Of a stretch of DNA of 34,502 nucleotides, positions 25,422 to 34,422 are shown one piece after another. The first letter of the stretch is position 1, and each line of letters opens with the position of its first letter. The stretch covers positions 48,456 to 82,957 of the forward strand of contig JAUMYP010000007.1 in the NCBI GenBank assembly GCA_030528565.1. Reading direction: 5' to 3'. The position numbers and the translations under genes are program-made. The notes below the pieces were generated by a model, which searched no databases, was not told the DNA's origin, and worked only from the letters and a program-made list of their open reading frames with translations. Origin of the DNA: Pseudomonadota bacterium (GTDB taxonomy: Bacteria > Pseudomonadota > Gammaproteobacteria > Xanthomonadales > Xanthomonadaceae).

Positions 25422-25700
25422 ATGATGAAACTTGACGTAAAACAGCAAGAAGCAGTGATGGAAGCCTTGCGCATACAGCAGCGTGCGGAGCGTGAGCAAA
25501 TCGAAAGATACCGTTTGGCTCAGCCAGCAATACGCTCGAAAAGATATCGTCAAGGGTTTTTGCTGGGTGCTGCTCTGCTCGGCACAAGCTGTCTTGCGCT
25601 TTGGTATCTTGTGGGGCTGGCTTTTTATCCTCTGCTTCCGGTTGTTCTGACAGGAGCCGCATTCTCGGGCTGGCCGGCCGAGAAACGTCAAAAACGTTGA
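25422..25700 (+). CDS. Small membrane protein, 92 aa, unknown function
   Basis: Not recognised. An N-terminal charged helix (about 1-40, rich in Gln, Glu and Arg) is followed by two hydrophobic segments (about 44-62 and 66-82) with a short turn, and ends with a basic PAEKRQKR tail. The topology is a two-helix hairpin with a cytoplasmic coiled start. The start is one of two consecutive ATGs at 25422; the Shine-Dalgarno (GGGAA) is weak. It lies alone between aceE and the Fic gene. Confidence 0.6.
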   Translation: MMKLDVKQQEAVMEALRIQQRAEREQIERYRLAQPAIRSKRYRQGFLLGAALLGTSCLALWYLVGLAFYPLLPVVLTGAAFSGWPAEKRQKR

Positions 25701-25787
25701 TATGTGCCTGCTGCACGCGGTTTGGATAATCGCACCAGCCTCGTGAGTCCTGCTCTTCCTCTGATTGCCTTCGTCGTTAGCCAAACG

Positions 25788-25815
25788 ACAAGGGCAGCAC
25801 GATGGCTGCCCTTGT
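25788..25815. terminator. Perfect 11-bp hairpin upstream of the Fic operator region
   Basis: ACAAGGGCAGC (25788-25798) pairs with GCTGCCCTTGT (25805-25815), loop ACGATG. A T/G-rich, not pure T, tract follows. It probably ends the transcript of the small membrane gene. Its core GGGCAGC/GCTGCCC recurs in the hairpin after fic. Confidence 0.55.
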
Positions 25816-25830
25816 TGTTGCTGTGCTGCT

Positions 25831-25965
25831 ATATCTATCAATTTGCTATCAAAACCTATCAAAATTGATAGGTTTTTCTGCGATTTATTTTGTAAGTAAT
25901 TGATTTTTATTGAGTTGCAAACCAGATTCTTGGGGTCAATTATCAATTTTGATATAAATTGATAG
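25831..25965 (+). promoter_or_regulatory. AT-rich operator/promoter region of the Fic gene with CTATCAA boxes
   Basis: Three direct CTATCAA boxes start at 25835, 25846 and 25856, about one helical turn apart. The last is paired with TTGATAG (25865-25871) to form a perfect 12+2+12 palindrome at 25851-25876. A second cluster has TATCAA (25941), TTGATA (25949) and TTGATAG (25959), again 10 bases apart. A candidate promoter, TTGGGG (25930-25935) with TATAAA (25953-25958) at 17-base spacing, overlaps the second cluster. A repressor bound there would block transcription. The Fic protein itself has a winged helix and is the natural candidate. Confidence 0.65.
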
Positions 25966-25990
25966 TTTTTGACAGTTGAGAGTATCGGGC

Positions 25991-27340
25991 ATGAAATTAC
26001 CGGTCAAAGCGCCTGCAATACTGAAGTTGATGGCCGACAAGGAAAGTATTCAGGGCGTGTTTAGGCAGCGGCAGGTCATCGGGCCGGAACTGGAGGGCGA
26101 CTATATCCATTGGGATAGGCTGCGCCACCGTACACCGCCGGAGGGCTTGAGCCATGAAGCATGGTGGCTGGGCATCAAGCTGGCACGGCAGGCGCGCGCC
26201 ATCGTACTGCCGTTCCGGGAAAAGTCCGGCACGCGCTTCAAAGTCTCCATCACCGACAGCATGTTGCGTAAGCTGCATTTGCTTGATCGGCAGGCGGCCG
26301 GGCGCATTCTGGGAACGGAAGCACTGGATGCCGATAGCCTGCGGCGCCAATATCTGCATCGCTCCCTGGTAGAAGAGGCAATGACTTCATCCCAGCTTGA
26401 GGGCGCCTCCACCACCCGCCGGGTGGCCAAGGAGATGCTCAATAGCGGACGCAAGCCGCGGGATCGCAGCGAGCAAATGATTTTCAACAATTTCGCCACC
26501 ATGCAGGCGCTAGCTGAATGGAAAGACCAGCCGCTCAGCCCGGAAATGTTGCTGGATATTCACCGTCGTATCACCGATGCGGCGATGGATGATGCAACTG
26601 AAGTCGGACGTTTTCGCGTGGAAACCGATGACATCGTGGTGTATGACCGCAGCGACCCCAGCCGTATTCTGCACACTCCGCCGCCTGCCAGCGAGCTGCC
26701 CGAGCGCATCCAGGCGCTCTGCGACTTTGCCAATGGCAGTGGTGCTAATGAGCCGTTTCTGCATCCGGTGGTGCGCGCCATCGTGCTGCACTTCATGGTC
26801 GGCTATGACCACCCGTTTTGCGATGGCAATGGCCGTACCGCGCGGGCACTGTTCTATTGGTCGATGCTTAAATCCGGCTATTGGTTGAGTGAATACTTTT
26901 CCATTTCCACCGTGCTCAAGCGCTCGCCAAGTGCTTATCTACAGGCCTATCTGTACAGCGAGAGTGACGAGGGCGATGCCAGCTATTTCGTGGCGCACCA
27001 ATTGCAGGTAATCATGACTGCCATCTCGCAGTTGGAAGCATACATTGGCAGGAAGACTGCCGAGTTGCGCCAAGCTAAAGCGCAACTTGACCCGACAAAC
27101 GGCTTGGGTGCGACTTTGAACCATCGCCAGCGTGAAATCCTGATGCAATTGCTAGCCAAGCCCGATATTCGCCTTAGTATTGCTGCGCACCAGAAACGGC
27201 AAGGCGTGACTTATGCCACCGCACGCGCTGACTTGCTGGGGCTGGAACGCCTCGGGCTGCTGTTGCGCCATCAAGAGGGCAAGCGTTTCGAGTTCGAGGC
27301 AGTGACGGATTTGCCCGCTCGTGTGCGTTTGGGCAAGTGA
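25991..27340 (+). CDS. Fic family protein with C-terminal winged helix (class II, N-terminal inhibitory helix)
   Basis: Fic enzymes transfer AMP or related groups to protein hydroxyls. The 449-aa product has an N-terminal Fic-associated domain (about 30-130). The inhibitory motif S-xxx-EG follows at 133-138 (SSQLEG), where Glu137 would block ATP placement; this defines class II. The catalytic motif is HPFCDGNGRTAR at 274-285, with His274 and the full anion-binding loop. A winged-helix domain lies at about 375-440 (LNHRQREILMQLL, then YATARADLLGLERLGLL). The enzyme looks intact and self-inhibited. The ATG at 25991 is preferred; an in-frame TTG lies 15 bases upstream. No antitoxin gene is adjacent, as expected for this class. 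The AT-rich upstream DNA contrasts with the GC-rich neighbours and suggests acquisition by transfer. Confidence 0.93.
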   Translation: MKLPVKAPAILKLMADKESIQGVFRQRQVIGPELEGDYIHWDRLRHRTPPEGLSHEAWWLGIKLARQARAIVLPFREKSGTRFKVSITDSMLRKLHLLDRQAAGRILGTEALDADSLRRQYLHRSLVEEAMTSSQLEGASTTRRVAKEMLNSGRKPRDRSEQMIFNNFATMQALAEWKDQPLSPEMLLDIHRRITDAAMDDATEVGRFRVETDDIVVYDRSDPSRILHTPPPASELPERIQALCDFANGSGANEPFLHPVVRAIVLHFMVGYDHPFCDGNGRTARALFYWSMLKSGYWLSEYFSISTVLKRSPSAYLQAYLYSESDEGDASYFVAHQLQVIMTAISQLEAYIGRKTAELRQAKAQLDPTNGLGATLNHRQREILMQLLAKPDIRLSIAAHQKRQGVTYATARADLLGLERLGLLLRHQEGKRFEFEAVTDLPARVRLGK

Positions 27341-27352
27341 TATTTCATATCC

Positions 27353-27381
27353 AACCAGGGCAGCACATCGCTGCCCTGGTT
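27353..27381. terminator. Perfect 12-bp hairpin after the Fic gene
   Basis: AACCAGGGCAGC (27353-27364) pairs with GCTGCCCTGGTT (27370-27381), loop ACATC, followed by CTTTGG. It lies between two convergent genes and could serve both. The core matches the hairpin at 25788-25815. Confidence 0.65.
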
Positions 27382-27401
27382 CTTTGGTGAATCTTCGGTC
27401 G

Positions 27402-28004
27402 TTACGGATGCAGTGAATAACTGCCCCAGGTGCTGGCTTCGGCCAGTACATGGCCGTGCATGGCGCTGAATGCGTCTTGGGCGGTAAAGCGTTCAGGCAG
27501 GTTGAGCCTGGCCACATCCAGCGCAAACAGGCGGAAGAAATAACGGTGGGTGCGCAGGTCTTGCGGCGGTGGGTAAGGGCCGTCATAGCCGAAATAATCG
27601 CCGCGCATGCCGCTTTCGTCCCCGGCAAACCAGCCGGTGTAGTCATTCAGACCCTGGCGGGCGCTGCCGAGGATGTTTCTGCCAGGCTTGCCGCCCTTGC
27701 TGACGCCATCGGATGAGGCAGCAGCGGGGATTTCGCGTGCATCGGCCGGGAGGTCAATCACCACCCAGTGCACGAAGTCGCCACGCGGATGCTCCACCGG
27801 AATCTCCTGTCCACTGGCGACCAGTGCGCCGTCAGTGGGGGCATCGGTATCAATGCACAGCAGCACGAAGGATTGCGTGGCGGCGGGAACGTCGCTCCAG
27901 GCCAGATGCGGGCTGCGGTTACCGCCAAAGCCGTCAGGTGCGCCGAGTGCGAATTCGGCGGGGATGGGCTGGCCGTGGGCGAAGCTGTTGCTGTGGATTT
28001 GCAT
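27402..28004 (-). CDS. YbhB/YbcL family (PEBP-like) protein
   Basis: The 200-aa product belongs to the phosphatidylethanolamine-binding-protein family of bacteria (Raf-kinase-inhibitor-like). Seen are GNRSPHLAWSDVP, the ligand-pocket segment LLCIDTDAP, GDFVHWVVIDLP, and a late GYDGPYPPPQ with THRYFFRLFALD. Bacterial members have no settled function. The protein has no signal peptide and is probably cytoplasmic. The start at 28004 (MQIHSNSF) is chosen because AGGAAA is about eight bases upstream. A longer frame to 28052 has no support. It converges on the Fic gene. Confidence 0.92.
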   Translation of the reverse strand: MQIHSNSFAHGQPIPAEFALGAPDGFGGNRSPHLAWSDVPAATQSFVLLCIDTDAPTDGALVASGQEIPVEHPRGDFVHWVVIDLPADAREIPAAASSDGVSKGGKPGRNILGSARQGLNDYTGWFAGDESGMRGDYFGYDGPYPPPQDLRTHRYFFRLFALDVARLNLPERFTAQDAFSAMHGHVLAEASTWGSYSLHP

Positions 28005-28052
28005 CTGGGATTTCCTGTGTGGCTGCAAAGACAAGCCCGCAGGGTAGCGCAA

Positions 28053-29060
28053 TCAGGGCGGGTGTGGGTCTTGCAGCAGCGCGGCAAAACGTGTGGCCAG
28101 CCAGTGTTCGGCATAGCCGTTCATTTGCCAGTCCAGCAAAAAGCCGCAATGGCCGCCGTATTCGGACAGCTCAACCCTGAGGCTGGGCAAGCGGGCGATG
28201 GCATGGAAGTCGGCTACCGGCACGATGGGGTCATCGGCGGCCATCAGGATGTCGGCGCTGACGGGCAGGGCGGCCAATCGTTCACCGGCAATATTGTAGG
28301 CATCGAAATAATTTTCCAGCGAGCCGTAATCGGTATGGCGCTCGGCGAAATAGGCCGTTAGCGGGCGCATCCGCAGCTTCAATACGGCATCGTCAAAATC
28401 ATGGCGCTCGGGGAACAGCTCGCGTTTTTTCGCCAGTGAGCGCCGCCATTTATGCTCGAAATAGCGCAGATAAAGTGGCAAGCCGGCTTCCATCGCCTCC
28501 ATGGTGCGCGCCGGGTCAATCGCCGGGCAGATGGCGGCAATCGCCGCCAGCGGCAGTTGGGCAGCCCGGGCGGCAAGGCCAAGGCGCAGGGCGAAGTTGC
28601 CGCCCAGTGACCAGCCAGCGACAGCCAGACGCTGTACCTCAAGACGTGCGAGCAAATCGCTTGTCGCAGCGACGACCTCGGCAATCCGGCCAGAATGAAA
28701 AATATCCTGGTTGAGATGGTGGGTATCGCCGTGGTCGCGGAAATTGAGCCGGAAAACCCGGTGGCCGTCTTGCAGCAGGCGGGCGGCGGCGGCGCGGATG
28801 TAACTGGATTCGGCGCTGCCCTCCCAGCCATGCAATAGCAGCACCAATGCGTTATGCGGATGGTTTGGCGGCGTGCTCAAAACCCCTTGCAGGCGGATGT
28901 TATCACCGGCATCCAGGGTCAAGTTCTGGTGGGTGGCGCCTGCTGCGGCCAGTTTGCGGGCGGCATGGCGGGCGCGCGCCGGGCTGGAAGCCAGTACCGA
29001 CTGCATATGCCCATTGCGCAGGCCACGGGCTGGCAGGAACGGGCTGGAGGCAAGGCTCAC
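28053..29060 (-). CDS. YheT-like alpha/beta hydrolase
   Basis: The 335-aa product matches the COG0429/YheT hydrolases: an N-terminal GLRNGHMQSV, oxyanion LLLHGWEGSAESSYIRA, NFRDHGDTHHLN, and the nucleophile GWSLGGN with Ser151. Toward the end are ADDPIVP and GGHCGFL with the likely acid and histidine. Activity in bacteria is mostly assigned as esterase-like. The start is GTG at 29060 overlapping the stop of the upstream acyltransferase (GTGA), so the two are translationally coupled. Confidence 0.9.
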   Translation of the reverse strand: MSLASSPFLPARGLRNGHMQSVLASSPARARHAARKLAAAGATHQNLTLDAGDNIRLQGVLSTPPNHPHNALVLLLHGWEGSAESSYIRAAAARLLQDGHRVFRLNFRDHGDTHHLNQDIFHSGRIAEVVAATSDLLARLEVQRLAVAGWSLGGNFALRLGLAARAAQLPLAAIAAICPAIDPARTMEAMEAGLPLYLRYFEHKWRRSLAKKRELFPERHDFDDAVLKLRMRPLTAYFAERHTDYGSLENYFDAYNIAGERLAALPVSADILMAADDPIVPVADFHAIARLPSLRVELSEYGGHCGFLLDWQMNGYAEHWLATRFAALLQDPHPP

Positions 29061-29845
29061 GATGCAGGCAGGACGGCGGCGATGCGCGCGCGCGCGGTTT
29101 CGGCGATGCGGCGACGGCCTTCGGCCTCGGTGCTGCCGGGCAGGATGGGGTCGAGAAAAATCACATCGGCATCAATCATCGGGTTGCCCAAAAGCCGCAG
29201 GAAGTTTTGCAGGAAGTTCTCGCGCGGGGCGAAGGCGACCCGGGTTTGCGCCGTGCCATCACGGCCATAACGCAATGCCACTGGCTGTACCGGCACGGCG
29301 GCTTCTACTGCGGCGGTAAAAATGCGTGCGTGAAAGGCGCCCAGTTCGCGGCCATTGCGGGTGCCGCCTTCCGGGAAGGCGCCCACCGAATAACCCGTTT
29401 TGAGTCGCTCGCTCATCAATGCCAAGACATCGCCCAGGGATTCCTGGCTGCCGCGCTGGTGAAAAATGGTTTCCGCCTTGGAGGCCATCCAGCCGACCAG
29501 TGGCCAGCTGGCGATTTCGCGCTTGGCGACAAAGCCCATCATCCGCTGGCTGTGCAGCACCACGATATCCACCCAGCTGACATGATTGGCGACAAACAGG
29601 GTGGCGCCGGGCAGCGGCGCGCCCACGCTGCGCACGCGGATGCCAAATACCCGCATCAGCCAGCGCGACCACCAGTTGATGGCGCGGTATTCCAGCCGCA
29701 ATCCGCGCACCATGATGCTGCGGGTCGGCAGGGTGATAACCGCCATCACGATGGGCAGGTTGATGCACACATGCCAAAGCAGAAACGGCACCCGCCACAG
29801 ATAGCGGCCTGTACGCAGCAGGGATGAATCAGTGTGTCTGGGCAT
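29057..29845 (-). CDS. 1-acyl-glycerol-3-phosphate acyltransferase (PlsC-like)
   Basis: The 262-aa product has the acyltransferase motif NHVSWVD (His88 and Asp93, the H-x4-D pair) and FPEGGTRNG (from 157), with one or two N-terminal membrane helices (about 14-45). Such enzymes acylate lysophosphatidic acid or related lysolipids at the inner membrane; it could also be an ornithine-lipid OlsA-type enzyme. The start at 29845 (MPRHTDSS) is uncertain because no Shine-Dalgarno is visible; an in-frame TTG lies 69 bases upstream. It overlaps the YheT-like gene by four bases. Confidence 0.88.
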   Translation of the reverse strand: MPRHTDSSLLRTGRYLWRVPFLLWHVCINLPIVMAVITLPTRSIMVRGLRLEYRAINWWSRWLMRVFGIRVRSVGAPLPGATLFVANHVSWVDIVVLHSQRMMGFVAKREIASWPLVGWMASKAETIFHQRGSQESLGDVLALMSERLKTGYSVGAFPEGGTRNGRELGAFHARIFTAAVEAAVPVQPVALRYGRDGTAQTRVAFAPRENFLQNFLRLLGNPMIDADVIFLDPILPGSTEAEGRRRIAETARARIAAVLPAS

Positions 29846-29954
29846 TGGTGCACGATACCGGCAAGCGTGCTGCTGCGCTACAGCAGAAAGTATTATGAAG
29901 CGGCTGATGAACAAGCATCGCGCACAAGATTGATGACACTTTCATTGAAATCAG

Positions 29955-32084
29955 TCAGTTGCGTCGCACATCCTCGACGCCGGGCAGGGCGGCGAGTTTG
30001 CCAATGAGTTGCGAGAGTTGGTCAAAATCACGCACTTGCACATTAATCGTCAGCCGGATGCGGCCATCGCGGGCATTGCTGTTGCCGTGGATATTGCCCA
30101 CATGCAGGTTTTCCTGGGCGATGAGATTGCTGACATCGCGCAGCAGATAGCGCCGGTCGATGGCGGTCATGGCGATTTCCACCGTCTGTTTGGCGCCGGC
30201 ATCTTCCCAGCTCACCGGCATCCAGCGCGCCGGGTCGGCGGCGACCATGCGCTGCAATGCCGGACAGTTGGCACGGTGCATGGCAAGCCCGCGGCGCTTG
30301 CTCAAGTAACCGGCCACCGGCTCGCCAGGCACTGGCTGGCAGCAGCGGGCGATATGCACCAGCAGGTTATCCACTCCGGCGACCGAAACGCCGGGGCGGA
30401 CTGCGTTGTCATCCGGCGCTTTATGGGGGGAGATGGCTGCCACTTGCCGTGACCCGGCCTGTGCCGCCTGCTCTGTTTTATGCGCATCACTGAGTGCGCG
30501 TATCACTTGAGTGGGGCTGGTTTCGCCCAGCGCCAACTGTATCCACAATGCCTCTATCGAACTGGCATGAAAGCGCGGCAGGATGCCATCCAGTACGGCA
30601 TCGGCCTGTCCCAGGCGCTTTAATTCGCGCTCCAGAATCTCGCGTCCGGCCTGCTGGTTGCGCTCACGGTCGAGTTTGTGGAACCAGGCGCGCACTTTGT
30701 CGCGCGAGCGTGCACTCGCCAGAAAGCGGTTGCCGGGCAGCAGCCAGTCACGGCGCGGTTCGCTGACTTTGCCGGTCATGATTTCCACGCGCTCGCCGGT
30801 ACGCAGCTTGTAATCCAGGGTCACGATGCGGCCATCGACTTTCGCCCCCCGGCAGCGATGCCCGACCTCGGTATGCACGCGATAGGCAAAATCCAGCGGC
30901 GTGGCGCCCTGTGGCAGGTCGATGACTTCACCCTTGGGCGAGAGCGCATAGATGCGGTCTTCGACCAGTTCATGGTCAAGCCCGGCTTGCAGGTCAGCAC
31001 CGCCTTCTTCACTGCTGGCATCAAGCAGTTTGCGCATCCATGCGACCTTGCGCTCCAGCGCCGCATCGCCTGCGCCGCCTTCTTTATAGCGCCAGTGCGC
31101 GGCCACGCCCAGTTCGGCATGGGCATGCATTTCGCGGGTGCGGATTTGCACTTCCACCACCTTGCCACCCGGCCCGACCACGCAGGTATGCAGCGAGCGA
31201 TAGTCATTGGCCTTGGGGCGGGCGATGTAGTCATCGAACTCGCCCGGCACCGGCAGCCAGCGCGCATGCACCAGTCCCAGCACGGTGTAGCATTCGGCGG
31301 TTTCGTCCACCAGCACGCGCACCGCACGCAGGTCATACAGACCCTCGAACGGCAGGTTTTTCTTCTGCATCTTGCGCCAGATGCTGTAGATATGCTTGGG
31401 GCGGCCTGCGACATCGGCCTGGATGCCGGCAGCCGCCACTGCCTCGCCCAGTTCACGCTTGAACTGGGCAATGTAATCCTCGCGGTCACGGCGCTTGTCA
31501 TCCAGCAGCCGGGCGATGCGGCGATAGGCATCCGGCTCCAGCACGCGGAAGGCCAGGTCTTCCAGCTCCCATTTCAGTTGCCAGATGCCCAGCCGGTTGG
31601 CCAGCGGCGCGTGGATATCGCGGGTCAGCCGCGCCAAGGCGCTGGCTTCTTCACCGCTTTCAGCCACGGCATGACGCAGCCTGGCCAAATGCCGCGCCAG
31701 CAGAATCGGCACCACGCGCAAGTCCTGGCTCATGGCCAGCAACAGCCGGCGCAGTCCCTCCGGGTCGCTGCCCTGGCGCTGTTCGGCATGCAGGGCGCGC
31801 ACTTGCTGCTCGGCGGCCAAACCTTCCAGCAGCGCAGCTTCTCCCGCCTCCAGCGGCAATGTTTTCAACACATCCGGCGCAAGCCCTGCCGCATCCACAA
31901 TCGCCGCCGCCAGCATCCGTGCATCCGCACCCAGCGTTGCCAGAAGCGCCAACGTATCTGCCAGCCACGGCCAGTCCGCGCCCTGCGGCAACGCTGGCAA
32001 GCTGCGCTCAAGACGCTGCCGGTCGGCATCGCTCAAAACCGATGCGGCAGGCAAGGCAAGCACTTCATCAAGCATCAGGGACAT
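29955..32084 (-). CDS. relA: (p)ppGpp synthetase RelA
   Basis: RelA makes the alarmone (p)ppGpp on stalled ribosomes. The 709-aa product has the family order: degenerate HD region (about 1-190), synthetase (about 200-380; PKHIYSIWRKMQKK, YDLRAVRVLVD, ANDYRSLHTCV, and EVQIRTREMHAHAELGVAAH as its best-known block), TGS (about 385-450; LSPKGEVIDLPQGATPLDFA), a Cys-containing region (ARCCQPVPG) and a C-terminal ACT domain (about 635-709). The hydrolase HDxxED motif is not present at the expected place (AAIVDAA instead), so it is a RelA, not a bifunctional SpoT. The gene is divergent from the secreted protein at 32149 and has 64 bases between. Confidence 0.95.
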   Translation of the reverse strand: MSLMLDEVLALPAASVLSDADRQRLERSLPALPQGADWPWLADTLALLATLGADARMLAAAIVDAAGLAPDVLKTLPLEAGEAALLEGLAAEQQVRALHAEQRQGSDPEGLRRLLLAMSQDLRVVPILLARHLARLRHAVAESGEEASALARLTRDIHAPLANRLGIWQLKWELEDLAFRVLEPDAYRRIARLLDDKRRDREDYIAQFKRELGEAVAAAGIQADVAGRPKHIYSIWRKMQKKNLPFEGLYDLRAVRVLVDETAECYTVLGLVHARWLPVPGEFDDYIARPKANDYRSLHTCVVGPGGKVVEVQIRTREMHAHAELGVAAHWRYKEGGAGDAALERKVAWMRKLLDASSEEGGADLQAGLDHELVEDRIYALSPKGEVIDLPQGATPLDFAYRVHTEVGHRCRGAKVDGRIVTLDYKLRTGERVEIMTGKVSEPRRDWLLPGNRFLASARSRDKVRAWFHKLDRERNQQAGREILERELKRLGQADAVLDGILPRFHASSIEALWIQLALGETSPTQVIRALSDAHKTEQAAQAGSRQVAAISPHKAPDDNAVRPGVSVAGVDNLLVHIARCCQPVPGEPVAGYLSKRRGLAMHRANCPALQRMVAADPARWMPVSWEDAGAKQTVEIAMTAIDRRYLLRDVSNLIAQENLHVGNIHGNSNARDGRIRLTINVQVRDFDQLSQLIGKLAALPGVEDVRRN

Positions 32085-32148
32085 GGCAGCGCCTGTTTGG
32101 CTTTCACTTGCGACTACACTAGCGGCAACTCACGCAATTGGAAGCCCC

Positions 32149-32640
32149 ATGAAGCCAATCCGCCATTGTTTTTTCATCACCGCCATGTTGTTTGTCATGC
32201 CCCTGCAAGCGCAGCAGTTTGAGCCGATTGAAAAACGCATGAGCGCCGAGGCGTTCAAGGCTGCGGGTCTGGACAAACTCAGTGCCAGTGAGCTTGCCAG
32301 TCTCAATGCCTGGCTGAACAGCCATGCGCCAAGCGAGGCTGCGCTGGAAGCAGCCCGTGAGCAAGGCCGGCAAGAAGTGGTGCGCAAAAACCGCGGCTTT
32401 TTTGATTTTGGCTCTGACGAGCCAATTACAAGCCGACTGGTAGGCGAGTTCCGTGGCTTTGCCCGCAACCGCGAGTACACCCTGGAAAACGGCCAGGTCT
32501 GGCAGCAAACCGACGATGCCACCCTGTACGGCGTGCGCGCGCAAAACCCGGAAGTGCGCATCCGCCCCGGCGCGCTTGGCGCCTGGTGGCTGCGGGTGGG
32601 CAATAACGCCACCCAGGCCAAGGTCAAGCGCGTCAAATAG
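32149..32640 (+). CDS. Secreted protein of unknown function, 163 aa
   Basis: A Sec signal peptide (cleavage about residue 21, PLQA before QQFE) precedes a helical part with MSAEAFKAAGLDKLSASELA and LNAWLNSH, then a beta-rich part with GEFRGFARNREYTLENGQVW and a final WWLRVGNNATQAKVKRV. I recall similar proteins from Xanthomonadaceae annotated as hypothetical; the helical repeat resembles a small docking or DUF motif. No catalytic residues are recognisable. ATG at 32149 lies seven bases after a weak GGAAG. It is divergent from relA and convergent with the PAP2 gene. Confidence 0.8.
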   Translation: MKPIRHCFFITAMLFVMPLQAQQFEPIEKRMSAEAFKAAGLDKLSASELASLNAWLNSHAPSEAALEAAREQGRQEVVRKNRGFFDFGSDEPITSRLVGEFRGFARNREYTLENGQVWQQTDDATLYGVRAQNPEVRIRPGALGAWWLRVGNNATQAKVKRVK

Positions 32641-32691
32641 GTGGAATATCAAGCAAGTTGAGCAACTGCGGCAGGTCGGAGCTGCAACGCT

Positions 32692-33393
32692 TTATATCGG
32701 GTGTCCGAGGCAGTTGCCGTGAGGTGCGCGCCATAGCCGTAGTACGTAATGCAACGATATAATTACCGCCCAACTCAGCCAGAGTGACCAGAGCGTGTGC
32801 GAAAAGAAGTGGGCGCCGCGCATCTGCTGTACCCAGCCCAGCGCCAGGGCAAGGCAGAAAGCTGATAGTCCAAGCAGTATCGCCAGACGGCGGCGCTCGG
32901 GGTAGAAGAGAAGACCCAGAGCCATCAGCCAGCTGGCACTGGTCAGGAAGGCGGCGGGAAAGCAGTGGCCGGGGGCGATGCCATCCGGTATGCGGGTGAG
33001 CACATCGGCGTAGGGGGCATAGCCACCATAACGATCCACATCCCAGGCGCAATGCAGGGGGCTGAAGCGTTTGCCGCTGGCAACCAGAATCGGGATCAAT
33101 GCACTGCTGCCGGCCAGCAGCAGATAGCGTCGCCCTTCTGGCTGATGCCTGTGCCGCCACCATGCATACCAGCAGCCCAATGCCACGATCAGCAGTACTA
33201 TCCGCAGGCCGCGATGCAGTGTCAGTGCCCATATCGAGCGACGATGCGGCCATATCCCCCGGGTAGCGTCATACCAAGGATCGGCCAGATAAAGATCCAG
33301 CGCACTGTAGTGAAACAATGCCATCAACCCGAAGGCGGTGACCAGCAGCAAGATGATGTGCCGCAGGTAAAAGTTTCGCCAGAATGTGCTCAT
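32692..33393 (-). CDS. PAP2-family phosphatase-like membrane protein
   Basis: The 233-aa product has about six membrane helices. PAP2 motifs appear as GKRFSPLHCAWDVDRYGG (motif 1 with the WD-RYGG variant seen in LpxE/Lpp-like members), PGHCFPAAF (motif 2, histidine of the PSGH type) and RGAHFFSHTLWS (motif 3, with the final histidine). The family removes phosphate from lipid phosphates such as undecaprenyl pyrophosphate or lipid A. The start at 33393 (MSTFWRNF) sits 25 bases after hemF; no Shine-Dalgarno is clear, so translation may be coupled to hemF transcription. Confidence 0.88.
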   Translation of the reverse strand: MSTFWRNFYLRHIILLLVTAFGLMALFHYSALDLYLADPWYDATRGIWPHRRSIWALTLHRGLRIVLLIVALGCWYAWWRHRHQPEGRRYLLLAGSSALIPILVASGKRFSPLHCAWDVDRYGGYAPYADVLTRIPDGIAPGHCFPAAFLTSASWLMALGLLFYPERRRLAILLGLSAFCLALALGWVQQMRGAHFFSHTLWSLWLSWAVIISLHYVLRLWRAPHGNCLGHPI

Positions 33394-33418
33394 GCTCAGC
33401 AGCAGTGGTCGAGGGCGT

Positions 33419-34354
<936 letters not shown>

Positions 34355-34422
34355 TTAGGGCTGATTGTCTTGTGATGAAAAAGTGGTTGGCATCATCATT
34401 CTTCGCAACAAATGGTGGCTTG

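Noticed and set aside
30678-32222. 514-aa plus-strand frame opposite relA
   Set aside because: Shadow of relA; composition rich in His, Gln and Arg typical of antisense frames.
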